Below are positions 1 to 9,031 of a DNA stretch of 61,762 nt, one piece after another. This DNA comes from CAZPRY01 sp964589175 (GTDB lineage Bacteria > Fidelibacterota > UBA2242), in contig CAZPRY010000025.1 of the NCBI GenBank assembly GCA_964589175.1, forward strand, positions 1 to 61,762. Direction: 5' to 3'. Positions within the stretch are counted from its first letter, which is position 1, and each line of letters begins with the position of its first letter. The notes beneath the pieces are model-generated. The model was not told where the DNA came from and made no database searches. It worked only from the letters and a program-made list of their open reading frames with translations. The position numbers and the translations under genes are program-made.

Positions 1-144
1 CTTATGGTAAAGTTAATGATAATTACGTCATATTACAAGTGACATGACACTAGTAATAAACTTTGGTTTGTTCTTGTCAACAAGGACAACGAAGGGTATA
101 TAAGCAACAATCTCGGTACAATCCGGATTCTATTAGAAAATATA

Positions 145-456
145 ATGAAAGTCATTGCCCAAAAATTAAATGCTCCAAGTGAGTGCTGGGATGTAAATAG
201 AAATATCAAGGTGCGAAGCGTAATAGGTTGGCTCGTTCAATACGATAGCGAAAGTAAAACCAATAATTTTCAGTTTGATACAAATTCGATCATAAAGGAT
301 TTCTGCTATAATGTTTATAAAATTACCAGCGATTTTGGTACTCATGTACCTCAATCCGGTTTTCAGCCAACGACCGATACTGTCAATGCTTTGATTTTTG
401 CCCTGAAGGACATCATTATCTGGTTTGACGAAGTATTGAGAAAATACTCGTCATAA
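145..456 (+). CDS. Hypothetical protein, probably the 3' part of a gene broken near the window edge
   Basis: A 103-residue product with no domain that I recognise. Its sequence is protein-like (ordinary amphipathic helices, an acidic-aromatic C-terminus around IIIWFDEVLRKY) and visibly richer in A+T than the following genes. The same frame stays open back to position 43, just after a TGA at 40-42, but that extension contains no ATG, GTG or TTG before 145. Positions 3-41 in another frame also read as plausible protein, so the start at 145 may be an artefact of a frameshift near position 40 and the true gene may begin outside the window. No Shine-Dalgarno sequence is convincing at 145. Function unknown. 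Confidence 0.5.
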   Translation: MKVIAQKLNAPSECWDVNRNIKVRSVIGWLVQYDSESKTNNFQFDTNSIIKDFCYNVYKITSDFGTHVPQSGFQPTTDTVNALIFALKDIIIWFDEVLRKYSS

Positions 457-862
457 TTCGAGGGAAAACAAGTTTCGCTTTGCTAACTTGGTTTCAGGGA
501 TTTGCAACCTGTTTGGCTCCATTGCGTTCCGCTAAAACAGGTTACAGACTATAAAGATTCCTTTCCCTATTTCTCAGGAAATTGATTTTTAACGATGCGT
601 TTCCGCCAGTGTAATATCTGATTAACAATCTATAATAGCGAGCTGCAAAAATAATGTCCGATCATCAATTGTAGAACTCATAAAAGAAATTCAACCTCCC
701 CTTCGTCCCCTCCCCGCCTGAATAGTGGGCAGGCTTCGCAAGGAGGATCCAGAGGACTCCCGGTGGAGGAAATAAGGGTGGTTATTATTTTTTAAAACGG
801 CATCACATTACAACATTGGGCAATTACTTTGAAAACCGCTATAAACAGATCAACGCCAATAA
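457..862. other. Gene-free stretch
   Basis: No frame here looks coding. It holds one inverted repeat (506-543), a pyrimidine-rich patch near 693-720, and purine-rich GGAGGA tracts near 740-775. It separates the hypothetical gene at the left edge from the truncated end of the esterase gene, so it may be a rearrangement scar. Confidence 0.5.
506..543. repeat. Short inverted repeat
   Basis: The arms AACCTGTTT (506-514) and AAACAGGTT (535-543) are perfect complements around a 20-base loop. No T-tract follows on either strand, so it is not a standard intrinsic terminator. It could be a remnant of a dispersed repeat. Confidence 0.35.
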
Positions 863-1594
863 TCACATGCCCCAAAGAACATCGTGGGTTCCAACCTGGA
901 TCAGAATCGGCGGCAGACCACTGAGATCGGCAAAAAGCGGCGAGATCGCAGGATGCTTCAAATCCCGATTACCGGCGTACATGCGCGCGGATTTCAGTAA
1001 ATTTTCGCGTCCCAGGAGCACATCCTTAGCGCCCACGCTCGCGTAGGTTTCACTTTCGCAGCTCAGGTCCAGCCAGGGCGCCAGTAAAACTGCGGCACGC
1101 GGCAAAGGCCGGTTCATTTCCTTTAGTCTGTGAAGAGCAGCGAGGGCCAATCCACCGCCCGCCGAATCACCGGCAAAAATTATCTCTGTAGCGGGATTGT
1201 TCCGTAATAGCATTTCATAAACAGAGATGACATCTTCGAGGGCTGCGGGAAAGGGATGTTCCGGTGCAAGCCGGTAAGCCAGCATGAGAGCTCGCATCTT
1301 TATGTTCTTTGCGAAAAACGCCACCATCGCGCGATGGCTTGCAATGGAGCCGGCGCAGTAGGCACCGCCATGCAGATAAAGCATGACATCATCACACAGC
1401 GTCGATTGCGGTATGAGCCATTCTACGGGGATTGTATTAATGATCGCCGGGCGAATTTCAATTTCTTTGGGAAGACTGAATAAATTGCCGAAGCGGTCCA
1501 GTCGTCGTCGCTGCTCACTGAGCGAAATTTCTTTATTGCCGTTGCTGAACAGTTTCAGCAGGGATTTAACGCCGAAACTGTTCAGACTCTGCAC
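863..1594 (-). CDS. Alpha/beta hydrolase (hormone-sensitive-lipase family), C-terminally truncated
   Basis: The family hydrolyses carboxylic esters. The oxyanion-hole motif HGGA lies at residues 75-78, YRLAPEHPFP near 107-116, the nucleophile elbow GDSAGGG at 142-148 (Ser144), and the acid residue in GTHDVL at Asp238. The frame stops five residues after that Asp, at a TGA, so the last 50-70 residues and the catalytic His expected in this family are missing. The protein is 243 residues where about 300 is usual. It is the last gene of the long minus-strand run, 3 bp after the LapA-like gene. The truncation abuts a gene-free stretch, and the gene is probably inactive. Confidence 0.8.
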   Translation of the reverse strand: MQSLNSFGVKSLLKLFSNGNKEISLSEQRRRLDRFGNLFSLPKEIEIRPAIINTIPVEWLIPQSTLCDDVMLYLHGGAYCAGSIASHRAMVAFFAKNIKMRALMLAYRLAPEHPFPAALEDVISVYEMLLRNNPATEIIFAGDSAGGGLALAALHRLKEMNRPLPRAAVLLAPWLDLSCESETYASVGAKDVLLGRENLLKSARMYAGNRDLKHPAISPLFADLSGLPPILIQVGTHDVLWGM

Positions 1595-1597
1595 GGA

Positions 1598-1813
1598 TCA
1601 GTCCGTCACTGTCGAGGTGCTTGTCTTCTTGCCTGAGCGGCCGACGGTATAGCCGATGATAAAACCAACGGCCGTCATGACCAGCAGGAAGATGATGCGC
1701 GGCATTGAAATTTTCCAGAACAGAATCGGGAAAGCCACGACCTCGGTATTTTGTATAAAAACGATCAGGATGAGCGCCAGAATGACTAGTAAAACAATAG
1801 TCTTTGGTTTCAT
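1598..1813 (-). CDS. LapA-domain (DUF1049-like) small membrane protein
   Basis: A 71-residue protein with two hydrophobic segments (about 5-24 and 38-59). The first ends in FIQNTEVVAFPILFW, the sequence pattern typical of the LapA / DUF1049 family: a helix, a QN-[ST] turn, a short beta-like stretch and a second helix ending in a charged tail. In proteobacteria LapA takes part in lipopolysaccharide assembly at the inner membrane; here the role is inferred only from the family. It lies 3 bp after the SGNH protein gene and 3 bp before the truncated esterase, so it is cotranscribed with the acyltransferase pair. Confidence 0.65.
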   Translation of the reverse strand: MKPKTIVLLVILALILIVFIQNTEVVAFPILFWKISMPRIIFLLVMTAVGFIIGYTVGRSGKKTSTSTVTD

Positions 1814-1816
1814 TTT

Positions 1817-2755
1817 TCACTCCCTCTTTTTGGGAAAATTTGGATTCAGGGCTTTTACAACTCTGCGACTCATCTCCTCCCGGCCCTGCGGATCGAGATG
1901 ATACAATGTGTCATAGAACCGAGCCAACGGGAACACACTGTCTGTCGGCTTACAAAGTACGTCAATTTTGAGCAATTCGTCAAGTCGTTGCGCAAGATTG
2001 GCAATATTAATTCGATCCCGATCAAAATTGAGCTCCGGAATTGCCGGAAAAACCAACCAGACTTTCGCGCCACGATTTTGGGCAGACAACGTAAACCGAT
2101 TGATTTCCGTGACGGAACGGCGATTGAAGTTCGCAAGCTCGCTGACCTCATAGGCCTGTCGGGACAAAGCGGCGACATCCGCTGCAATCCGCTCGTGACC
2201 GATCAGGTCGCCGGATGGATTGAATCCGTCACGGCGATAGACCCCCGGCGATTCCGCGAGACCGGCCAAGCTGAGGAGTTTAGCGCGCGTTTCCAGTCCC
2301 ATGCCTTTAATGACGGCCAGAACCTGCCGGTACGATGAAAGATAGGCCGTAGCCTTCGGATCGAGGCTGATCAGCCTGGTCAGGATGCGGCCGCCTTCGA
2401 TATTTTCACGAAAGAACTGAGCGTATTCCGGCACGATCAGGATCACGTCGGCGCTGTCGACTTCATCCCGTATTTCGTTCAGCATGAAGCGCAGGCCGAG
2501 CCCGGCATGCAGGCCCATGTTGATGACGGGCATTCCCATCGCTGCGGAGATCCAAGGACTGTCGAAATTGAAAACCGTATTTGAACCGCCGACGATGATG
2601 ATGCGCGGCGAAGGCGTGCTTTCCAGGATCGCATGCTTGTCCCAAAACGCCAGCAGGTAATGATTATGGTCGCGATTCGGCCAGGCGAGTACCACCAGCA
2701 TGCTCACGACGACAGCGGAAATCAACAGCAGTATGCGCAGGCAGAGACGTTTCAT
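1817..2755 (-). CDS. SGNH/AlgJ-like secreted partner of MBOAT O-acyltransferase
   Basis: A 312-residue protein with one N-terminal membrane helix (about 8-25) and the rest presumably periplasmic. After the helix the motif IIIVGGSNTVFNFDS (from about residue 52) has the G-x-S-N shape of an SGNH-type nucleophile block (Ser58). Near the C-terminus, YDTLYHLDPQGRE resembles the DxxH-like terminal block of such enzymes. Proteins of this shape are encoded next to AlgI-like MBOAT transporters and are thought to complete O-acylation of an exported polysaccharide (AlgI/AlgJ, DltB/DltD). The MBOAT gene ends 13 bp upstream. The substrate is unknown. Confidence 0.7.
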   Translation of the reverse strand: MKRLCLRILLLISAVVVSMLVVLAWPNRDHNHYLLAFWDKHAILESTPSPRIIIVGGSNTVFNFDSPWISAAMGMPVINMGLHAGLGLRFMLNEIRDEVDSADVILIVPEYAQFFRENIEGGRILTRLISLDPKATAYLSSYRQVLAVIKGMGLETRAKLLSLAGLAESPGVYRRDGFNPSGDLIGHERIAADVAALSRQAYEVSELANFNRRSVTEINRFTLSAQNRGAKVWLVFPAIPELNFDRDRINIANLAQRLDELLKIDVLCKPTDSVFPLARFYDTLYHLDPQGREEMSRRVVKALNPNFPKKRE

Positions 2756-2768
2756 GATCGAAATTCAC

Positions 2769-4217
2769 CTAAAATTGAAAATAGATAAAGGCCCTTGAAT
2801 TATCGTAAGCGCCGAAGAGCAGAATCGCCATTACGAGCAGGAAATAGACCGCCCAGCGCAGGCCGGTCGATTGCCGGCCCAGCAAATCTCTGATGGCGGT
2901 TCCGCGTTGCAGCAAATGAACCGATTCCATGACGAAGATTGAGGCGACTGCGAATATTATTTCCGTCAGGCCGAAACCCGGAACCGTCATGAGGGCCGGC
3001 CATTGCCAATTGGAGAAGATATTCCGGATGATGAACAGCGCCTCCGTGAGTGACTGCGCGCGAAAGAAAATCCAGGAAAACAGCACCAGGTGAAAAGTAA
3101 ACGCAACCCGGATCGCCTTTTTTAAAGCCGGGTGCTTTTCCAGACCGATCTTCCGTCGCACGAATGCCCGAAACCCGTCGGTCCAGATCGATATCAGCAG
3201 GTAACTGCCGTGCAGACCGCCCCAGACCACAAAGGTCCAGTTAGCGCCGTGCCATAATCCACTTACCAGAAACACGATAAAAAGATTCGCATACCAGCGC
3301 CAGCGCGCCACACGGTTGCCGCCGAGGGGAATATAGAGGTAATCGCGAAACCAGCTGGACAGCGAGATGTGCCAGCGCTTCCAGAACTCCGAGATGCTTT
3401 TGGAAAAATAAGGCCGGTTGAAATTCAGCATCAGGCGATAGCCCATGACCTGCGCGGCGCCGATGGCGATATCCGAGTAGCCCGAAAAATCGCAATAAAT
3501 CTGGAAGGCAAAGAAATAGGTCGCCAGTAAAAGCACCGGGCCGCTAAAATCGCCGGGACTGCCGTAGACCTGGTTGACGTAAATCGCCAGACGATCGGCG
3601 ATGACGACTTTTTTAAAGAATCCCCAGGCCATCAGCAGCAGGCCGTTTTTCACGCGCTCGTAATCGAATTCCATTTTCTCGTAGAATTGCGGCAAGAGGC
3701 GCGTCGAGCGCTCGATCGGTCCGGCCACCAGCTGCGGGAAGAAGGCCACGTACAGGGCAAAGACCACCAGATTCCGCTCGGGTTCCTTTTTACCGCGATA
3801 GACGTCGATCGTATAACTCAGCGTTTGAAAGGTATAGAAACTGATGCCGACCGGCAGCAGTACCTTCAGGGCGGGCACATGATAGATCAGGTTGAAATGC
3901 CGGAATAACAGCCGGAACGAATCATTGAAGAAATTGAAATATTTGAAGGTAAACAACAAACCGAGATTGGTCAGCAGGCTCAGAATGAGATACAGGCGTC
4001 GCCGGGCCAGCCGTTCCGTTTTGCCCATCAGGATACCGGCCGTATAATCGATCAGCGTCGATACCAGGATGAGGAAAAGGTACTCGGCTTTCCAGCACAT
4101 GTAGAAATAGTAACTGGCCAGCAGCAGCAGCGCTTGCCGATATCGCCCAGGCAATGCGAAAAAGAGAACAACAACGGTCGGAAAGAAGATCAGAAATTGC
4201 CAGGAATTGAAAAGCAT
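2769..4217 (-). CDS. MBOAT family O-acyltransferase (AlgI-like)
   Basis: A 482-residue polytopic membrane protein with about ten hydrophobic segments. It carries the AlgI-type signatures PVGISFYTFQTLSY (about 122-135), FWKRWHISLSSWFRDYLYIP (278-297) and SGLWHGANW (319-327), which holds the conserved catalytic His323. AlgI-like proteins pass acyl groups across the membrane to a periplasmic or extracellular polysaccharide. The SGNH partner follows directly, so the two form an acylation unit. No polysaccharide synthase is nearby, so the acceptor cannot be named. It lies 28 bp after miaA. Confidence 0.9.
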   Translation of the reverse strand: MLFNSWQFLIFFPTVVVLFFALPGRYRQALLLLASYYFYMCWKAEYLFLILVSTLIDYTAGILMGKTERLARRRLYLILSLLTNLGLLFTFKYFNFFNDSFRLLFRHFNLIYHVPALKVLLPVGISFYTFQTLSYTIDVYRGKKEPERNLVVFALYVAFFPQLVAGPIERSTRLLPQFYEKMEFDYERVKNGLLLMAWGFFKKVVIADRLAIYVNQVYGSPGDFSGPVLLLATYFFAFQIYCDFSGYSDIAIGAAQVMGYRLMLNFNRPYFSKSISEFWKRWHISLSSWFRDYLYIPLGGNRVARWRWYANLFIVFLVSGLWHGANWTFVVWGGLHGSYLLISIWTDGFRAFVRRKIGLEKHPALKKAIRVAFTFHLVLFSWIFFRAQSLTEALFIIRNIFSNWQWPALMTVPGFGLTEIIFAVASIFVMESVHLLQRGTAIRDLLGRQSTGLRWAVYFLLVMAILLFGAYDNSRAFIYFQF

Positions 4218-4245
4218 AGTTATTCAGCCGTCTTAAGTAGCCGTT

Positions 4246-5214
4246 CTATTCGGAAATATCCAGTTCGCTGAGTATCTGCTCAAAAACCGTCGTCAGCGGC
4301 GCAGCTTCGCTCACCTCGATCCATTTGGCTTTTAACTGATTGCGGAACCAGGTCAGCTGCCGCTTGGCGTAGCGCCGGGTGTTACGTTTGATATTTTCGA
4401 CCATCTCGTCGTGGGTGCACTGTCCGTCAAAATAGGCAACGACCTCCTGGTAACCCAGGGTCAGAAGCGCATCGAGATCGCCGCGCAAACCCGCAGCGAG
4501 CAGGCGGCGGACTTCATCCACCAGTCCGTCGGCGATCATCCGGTCGACGCGCTCGTTGATACGTTCATAGAGTTGCTGGCGTTCCATGGTCAAGACGAAA
4601 ATGCGATATGGAAACGGCGGTTCGCTCTTCTGATTCCTGTAATGTTCGCTGGGCGGCTTACCGGTGATCGCGTAAATTTCCAGGGCGCGTGTAATACGCT
4701 TGATGTCGTTGAGGTGGATTTTCACCGCCAGTTCGGGATCGATATCGACCAGTCGATTGTACAGCGCCGCGGCGCCTTGCGCCTCTAATTCGGCGCGGAT
4801 TTTCTGGCGGACTGCTTCATCCGTAAGGCTTTCCTCGAATATCCCCTCGATTACGGTCTTGATATACATCCCCGACCCGCCGACGAAAATTGGTAGTCTT
4901 CCGCGCGCCCGAATGCCTGACACAGTCTTCAGGGCCAGTTCGCGGTAGGCCCCGGCACTGATCTTCTCCGCCGGATCCAGAATATCAATCAGGTGATGCG
5001 GAATTTCTTTCAATTGCCGTAGCGTGGGTTTGGCGGTGCCGACATCCAGGCCGCGATAGACCTGGCGCGAATCGATGGAGATGATCTCGCCGTCCAGTTT
5101 TTGGGCCAGTTCGATGGCGGTTGCGGTTTTACCGACTGCCGTGGGACCCGTGATAATCGGCACGGGCAATTTTATAATGTTGATCTGCGATCTATGATCG
5201 GGTTCGTTATTCAA
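4246..5214 (-). CDS. miaA: tRNA dimethylallyltransferase
   Basis: It transfers a dimethylallyl group to N6 of A37 in tRNAs that read UNN codons. The P-loop GPTAVGKT is at 23-30, the catalytic Asp block SIDSRQVYRGLDVGTAKP at about 46-63, and GGSGMY at 112-117; the C-terminal RYAKRQLTWFRNQ is also typical of MiaA. The length of 322 matches the family. The start is a TTG 8 bp after the mutL stop, preceded by a weak GAGACAG; later in-frame GTG and TTG codons before the P-loop are alternatives. The mutL-miaA order is common in bacteria. Confidence 0.95.
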   Translation of the reverse strand: MNNEPDHRSQINIIKLPVPIITGPTAVGKTATAIELAQKLDGEIISIDSRQVYRGLDVGTAKPTLRQLKEIPHHLIDILDPAEKISAGAYRELALKTVSGIRARGRLPIFVGGSGMYIKTVIEGIFEESLTDEAVRQKIRAELEAQGAAALYNRLVDIDPELAVKIHLNDIKRITRALEIYAITGKPPSEHYRNQKSEPPFPYRIFVLTMERQQLYERINERVDRMIADGLVDEVRRLLAAGLRGDLDALLTLGYQEVVAYFDGQCTHDEMVENIKRNTRRYAKRQLTWFRNQLKAKWIEVSEAAPLTTVFEQILSELDISE

Positions 5215-5222
5215 CTGCTGTC

Positions 5223-7025
5223 TCAGATTCGCTCGAAACGTTTATCGAGCTCTTTGAGGCTGATATTGACGATGATCGGCCGGCCGTGCGGGCAGAAATA
5301 CGGGTTCTTCGTGGCGAAGAGCCGGTCCACCAGGTTGCGCATCTCCTCCTCGGTCAACGGGTCGCCGGATTTGACCGCGGCCTTACAGGAATACGAGGCC
5401 GCCACTTTGGACTGAATGCTGGTATCCTTGGTCCCGAATTCCTGGTAAAAGTCCAGGATTTCCTTGATAATCGTCTTCTCATTGCCCCAGCGCATCCCGG
5501 CCGGGACGGCTTCCACCATAATCGCCTGCTTACCGAATTCCTTCGCCCGAAAACCCAGTTTCTCCAGATACGGTAAAATTTCCAGCAATGCCGAGAAGTC
5601 GGTCACCGAGAGTTCGACAACCTGCGGAAACAATAACTGCTGCGCCTTCCACTGATCCGATTGCATGGATTGCAGCGCTTCTTCGTATAATATGCGTTCG
5701 TGCGCCACGTGCTGATCGATAAGAATCAGACCCGACTTGACCTGGCTGATGATGTATTTATTGTGGAGTTGATGAACCTGGGCGTGGACGCTGTAGCCAT
5801 CCGGCGGCGGAACGTCAACCTGCTCCGTATATCTGTGCGCGCGCTGTTTCCAGGTTTCCTGATCCAGCTTCTGCGAGAAATGAATGGGCATTTCCTGCTG
5901 CGCTCCCGTAGATGGTTTCGCCGCTTGTGGGTCGAAAGGCAGATGAGATTCCGGGAATTGTTCCGGCACGGTGCGGGGGACAACCGGCGGAGCGTAATAG
6001 GTGGCCGGTGCGAAGCGCGCCAGATCGGGAGCGACTTTCGTGATCTCATGCAGGCTTTCCCCGACGGAATTCTTCAGGAACTGGTACACCCGGCTTTCCT
6101 CCTGAAACTTGACCTCCATCTTCGAGGGGTGCACATTGACATCGACCTTTCCGGGCGGTAGCTGCAGGCGGATGCAGTAAAACGGGTATTCTCCGCGGGA
6201 GAGCAATCCCGAGTAGCCGGTGACGATCGCGTTGTTCATCAGACGGTCGCTGACAAAGCGCTGATTGACGTAGAAGAACTGTTCGCCGCGCCGGGCCCGC
6301 ACCAGGTTCAGATTGCCGATAAATCCGCCGACGCTCATGTCGCCCAGGTCGAATTCGAAGGGCAGCAGGTTTTCGCGGTACTCCGTTGAGAAGAGATGCA
6401 CGATGCGCTCTTGCAGATTTTCCTTGCGCAGCCGAAAGACCTCGCGTTCGTTGTGCATCAGCCGGAATTCAATTTCGGGGTGAATCAGGGCGAACTTGCG
6501 CATAACGTCGACGATCTTGCGGAATTCCAGTTCACTGCTTTTCAGAAATTTACGGCGCGCGGGTACATTGTAGAAGAGACTTTTAACCGTGATGGCCGTA
6601 CCCGGCTCGGGACTGTGCGGCTGGATGGTTTTAAAGGTGCCGCCCTCGATGCGCAGGAGGTGGCCTGTATCGGCACCGAGCAAGGTAGAAACCGCATCCA
6701 GCTGCGCAACGGCTGCGATACTCGCCAGCGCCTCGCCCCGGAATCCCAGCGTGCGGATATTCAGCAGGTCTTCGACTTCCGCGATCTTGCTGGTTGCATA
6801 GCGCTCAAAGGCCAGTAGCAGATCGTCCTTGTTCATGCCCTCGCCGTTATCGATCACCTGGCAGAGGGTTTTGCCGCCGTTGCGAATGTTCACGGTAATT
6901 TGGTCGGCGCCTGCATCGATGCTGTTTTCCACTAGCTCTTTGATGATTGAAGCGGGATTCTGCACAACCTCGCCGGCGGCGATTTTATTGGTCAGTTGCT
7001 CGGATAATATCCTGATTTTCGGCAT
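5223..7025 (-). CDS. mutL: DNA mismatch repair protein MutL
   Basis: The N-terminal GHKL ATPase has NKIAAGEVV and ELVENSIDAG (about 13-40), DNGEGM, and TLGFRGEALASI; the transducer domain has NVHPSKMEVKF. The C-terminal dimerisation domain carries DQHVAHERILYEE, close to the endonuclease motif DQHAxxExxxxE, together with SCKAAVKSGD and CPHGRP. These together suggest a nicking MutL that needs no MutH, as in most bacteria outside the gamma-proteobacteria. The length of 600 is normal. It lies between ftcD (75 bp gap) and miaA. No mutS is in the window. Confidence 0.96.
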   Translation of the reverse strand: MPKIRILSEQLTNKIAAGEVVQNPASIIKELVENSIDAGADQITVNIRNGGKTLCQVIDNGEGMNKDDLLLAFERYATSKIAEVEDLLNIRTLGFRGEALASIAAVAQLDAVSTLLGADTGHLLRIEGGTFKTIQPHSPEPGTAITVKSLFYNVPARRKFLKSSELEFRKIVDVMRKFALIHPEIEFRLMHNEREVFRLRKENLQERIVHLFSTEYRENLLPFEFDLGDMSVGGFIGNLNLVRARRGEQFFYVNQRFVSDRLMNNAIVTGYSGLLSRGEYPFYCIRLQLPPGKVDVNVHPSKMEVKFQEESRVYQFLKNSVGESLHEITKVAPDLARFAPATYYAPPVVPRTVPEQFPESHLPFDPQAAKPSTGAQQEMPIHFSQKLDQETWKQRAHRYTEQVDVPPPDGYSVHAQVHQLHNKYIISQVKSGLILIDQHVAHERILYEEALQSMQSDQWKAQQLLFPQVVELSVTDFSALLEILPYLEKLGFRAKEFGKQAIMVEAVPAGMRWGNEKTIIKEILDFYQEFGTKDTSIQSKVAASYSCKAAVKSGDPLTEEEMRNLVDRLFATKNPYFCPHGRPIIVNISLKELDKRFERI

Positions 7026-7100
7026 AGATCACTTTTTCTAAATTCGATAACCGGACAGTCTCAATCCCAACAAAATGGGGTGGGTCCGAATCGCACTTCG

Positions 7101-8780
7101 TTACATTTGGGCAATCGCCTTCTTTACGCGGCGTTCCACCCGGCGCGCGATGGTTTGGGCTTCCCGGTTGAGTTCCGCCACTTCGCTTTGCATGGATTCA
7201 CGAAAGCCGGAATCTTCGATACCGGGCAGGTTGATCAGGACATTGTAGCCTGCGCCCTGCACAGCCAGCTGCCCCGCAAGCGCGGCCACCCCTGCATCGC
7301 TGATGGAGTTGACGTTGCCGTAGCGGGCAACCGTATCGGCCAGGTGCAACATCTTCAGCGAGGTTTTCATGACGGCCAGCGGAACGCGCGTCGCCTCCTG
7401 GGTCGTCTCCTGAATCGCCTGCTTGCGCAAGGCCTTCTCTTCTTCGGTTTTTCTGGGCAGACGCATGCTGCCCATTACCCGGTTGAAAGCCGCGGTGTCC
7501 AGATCAACCAGGCGGAGCAGTTCGTCCTTGAGTTCCTGGACACCCTTTGCCAACGAGTTCATGCGGTCGTATTGCCTTTCATAGCCCTTTTTACCGTGCG
7601 TGAGGTTGGCAACCATGGCGGTCAGCCCGGCCCCCAGCGAACCCACCAGCGCCGCGACGCTGCCGCCGCCCGGCGCCGGAGAATCTGTGGACAGTTCATC
7701 GTTAAAAGCTTTGAGCGACATTTCCGTCAAGGGGTGATCGAACTCCCTGAACTGATACTCGATGATCTTTTTGGCCGGATCGAAAGGCGAGACATCGTTC
7801 AGGCCCAGCGACTGGATCGCCGTCCGGATCAAGTCGGCTTCCGGCACGCCTTCGGATTTACCCTGAGCCTTGAGGTAATAGCGCCCGGCCATCAACAGCG
7901 CCTCCTTGGGGATCAGCCCCACGATTTCCGAACCGGTAACGCGCAGGCCCCCGGCATTTGCCAGGCGGCGAATCTCCTCGAAAGCTTCATGCACATTGGT
8001 AATTTTATAGTCTGTAAGGTTGATGGAAACCTGGGCCATTTTGTATTCATCGATGTACCAGCCGACGGCCTTGGCCGACTGCAGCGTGCCCGGCTGACGT
8101 ACGGATTCACCGCTTTCATACCGGACGATGTCGCCTTTTTTATCACGACTGACCCGGCCGCTTTCGCGGATCGTCATGGCGATGTCATGGGCCAGTTTGC
8201 GGTCGCGCGTGTTCAGGTTTACATTGTACGCAATCAGAAATTCCCGCACGCCGACCACTGTCGCCCCGGATTTGGCGTTAAAAAGCGCCTCGCCGTAATC
8301 CGGCTTCCATTCCGGATCTTTTAATTTTTCGGCCAGGCCTTCATACTCCCCGGAGCGGATGTGGGCCAGGTTGCTACGCTGGGGAGTTTGCGCCGATTTT
8401 TCATAGAGATAAATTGGAATGTGCAATTCCTGCGCAACTTTCCGGGCCAATTCGTGAGATAGCCGGATGCATTCCTCCTCGCTGATTCCCGCAATCGGAA
8501 CCAGGGGACAGACATCCGTCGCTCCCAGGCGGGCGTGGGCCCCGCTGTGCCGGCGCATGTCGATTACTTCCGCGGCTTTGGCGATTCCGGCGAAAGCCCC
8601 GTTGAGAATCCCCCCCCGCGTCCCGATGAAAGTCACCACGGTGCGGTTGGTGTCGGCGCCCGGGTCGACATCCAGCAGTTTGACGCCGTCAACCGATTCG
8701 ATTGCATCCGTGATCTGCTTAATGATGCCGTGGTCGCGGCCCTCGCTGAAGTTGGGTATACATTCAATAATTTCCGGCAT
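7101..8780 (-). CDS. ftcD: Glutamate formimidoyltransferase / formimidoyl-THF cyclodeaminase fusion
   Basis: This bifunctional enzyme moves the formimino group of formiminoglutamate, from histidine breakdown, to tetrahydrofolate and then releases ammonia to give methenyl-THF. The transferase part covers about 1-345: it begins IIECIPNFSEGRD and has the catalytic His82 in SGAHARLGATDVCPLVP. The cyclodeaminase part covers about 350-559, with SPAPGGGSVAALVG at 367-380. The fused order is that of animal FTCD. hutI and hutU lie 10-14 kb away on this window, which completes the tetrahydrofolate-dependent route apart from hutH. It sits in the long operon with mutL and may feed one-carbon units alongside gcvH and gcvPA. 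Confidence 0.95.
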   Translation of the reverse strand: MPEIIECIPNFSEGRDHGIIKQITDAIESVDGVKLLDVDPGADTNRTVVTFIGTRGGILNGAFAGIAKAAEVIDMRRHSGAHARLGATDVCPLVPIAGISEEECIRLSHELARKVAQELHIPIYLYEKSAQTPQRSNLAHIRSGEYEGLAEKLKDPEWKPDYGEALFNAKSGATVVGVREFLIAYNVNLNTRDRKLAHDIAMTIRESGRVSRDKKGDIVRYESGESVRQPGTLQSAKAVGWYIDEYKMAQVSINLTDYKITNVHEAFEEIRRLANAGGLRVTGSEIVGLIPKEALLMAGRYYLKAQGKSEGVPEADLIRTAIQSLGLNDVSPFDPAKKIIEYQFREFDHPLTEMSLKAFNDELSTDSPAPGGGSVAALVGSLGAGLTAMVANLTHGKKGYERQYDRMNSLAKGVQELKDELLRLVDLDTAAFNRVMGSMRLPRKTEEEKALRKQAIQETTQEATRVPLAVMKTSLKMLHLADTVARYGNVNSISDAGVAALAGQLAVQGAGYNVLINLPGIEDSGFRESMQSEVAELNREAQTIARRVERRVKKAIAQM

Positions 8781-8845
8781 GGAAACAGCACCTCGTATTT
8801 TCGTTTAAAAGACCATTTTTAAGAGCAGCGCTTGGCGCCGGTACG

Positions 8846-9031
8846 TTACTGGGCGATTCTGCTGAGATACACAATCGCAAAAAGGATAATTGCCGTCAGC
8901 ACGAGCAGCCACCAGAGCGGACGAGTCTTAAGTCTTTTACTCGTCCGCGGCGGGGAAATATGAATGCGCTTGCCATCCCGTTCCCGCCGTTTGTCCCGCA
9001 TGGAGAAACCGCGCCTGTGATAGGTTACCAT
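8846..9031 (-). CDS. Small basic membrane protein
   Basis: A 61-residue product with a strongly basic N-terminal half (residues 1-36, rich in Arg and Lys) and one C-terminal membrane helix (about 38-57). The start is the ATG at 9031, which overlaps the stop of the M50 peptidase gene by one base (TAATG) and follows AGGGA. A longer reading from 9154 would run inside the peptidase gene and is less likely. Unknown function; translational coupling suggests a membrane partner or regulator of the peptidase. Confidence 0.6.
   Translation of the reverse strand: MVTYHRRGFSMRDKRRERDGKRIHISPPRTSKRLKTRPLWWLLVLTAIILFAIVYLSRIAQ

Noticed and set aside
7080..8324. Long plus-strand open frame (414 codons) opposite ftcD
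   Set aside because: It is antisense to a well-supported gene, has no recognisable domain and no ribosome binding site.
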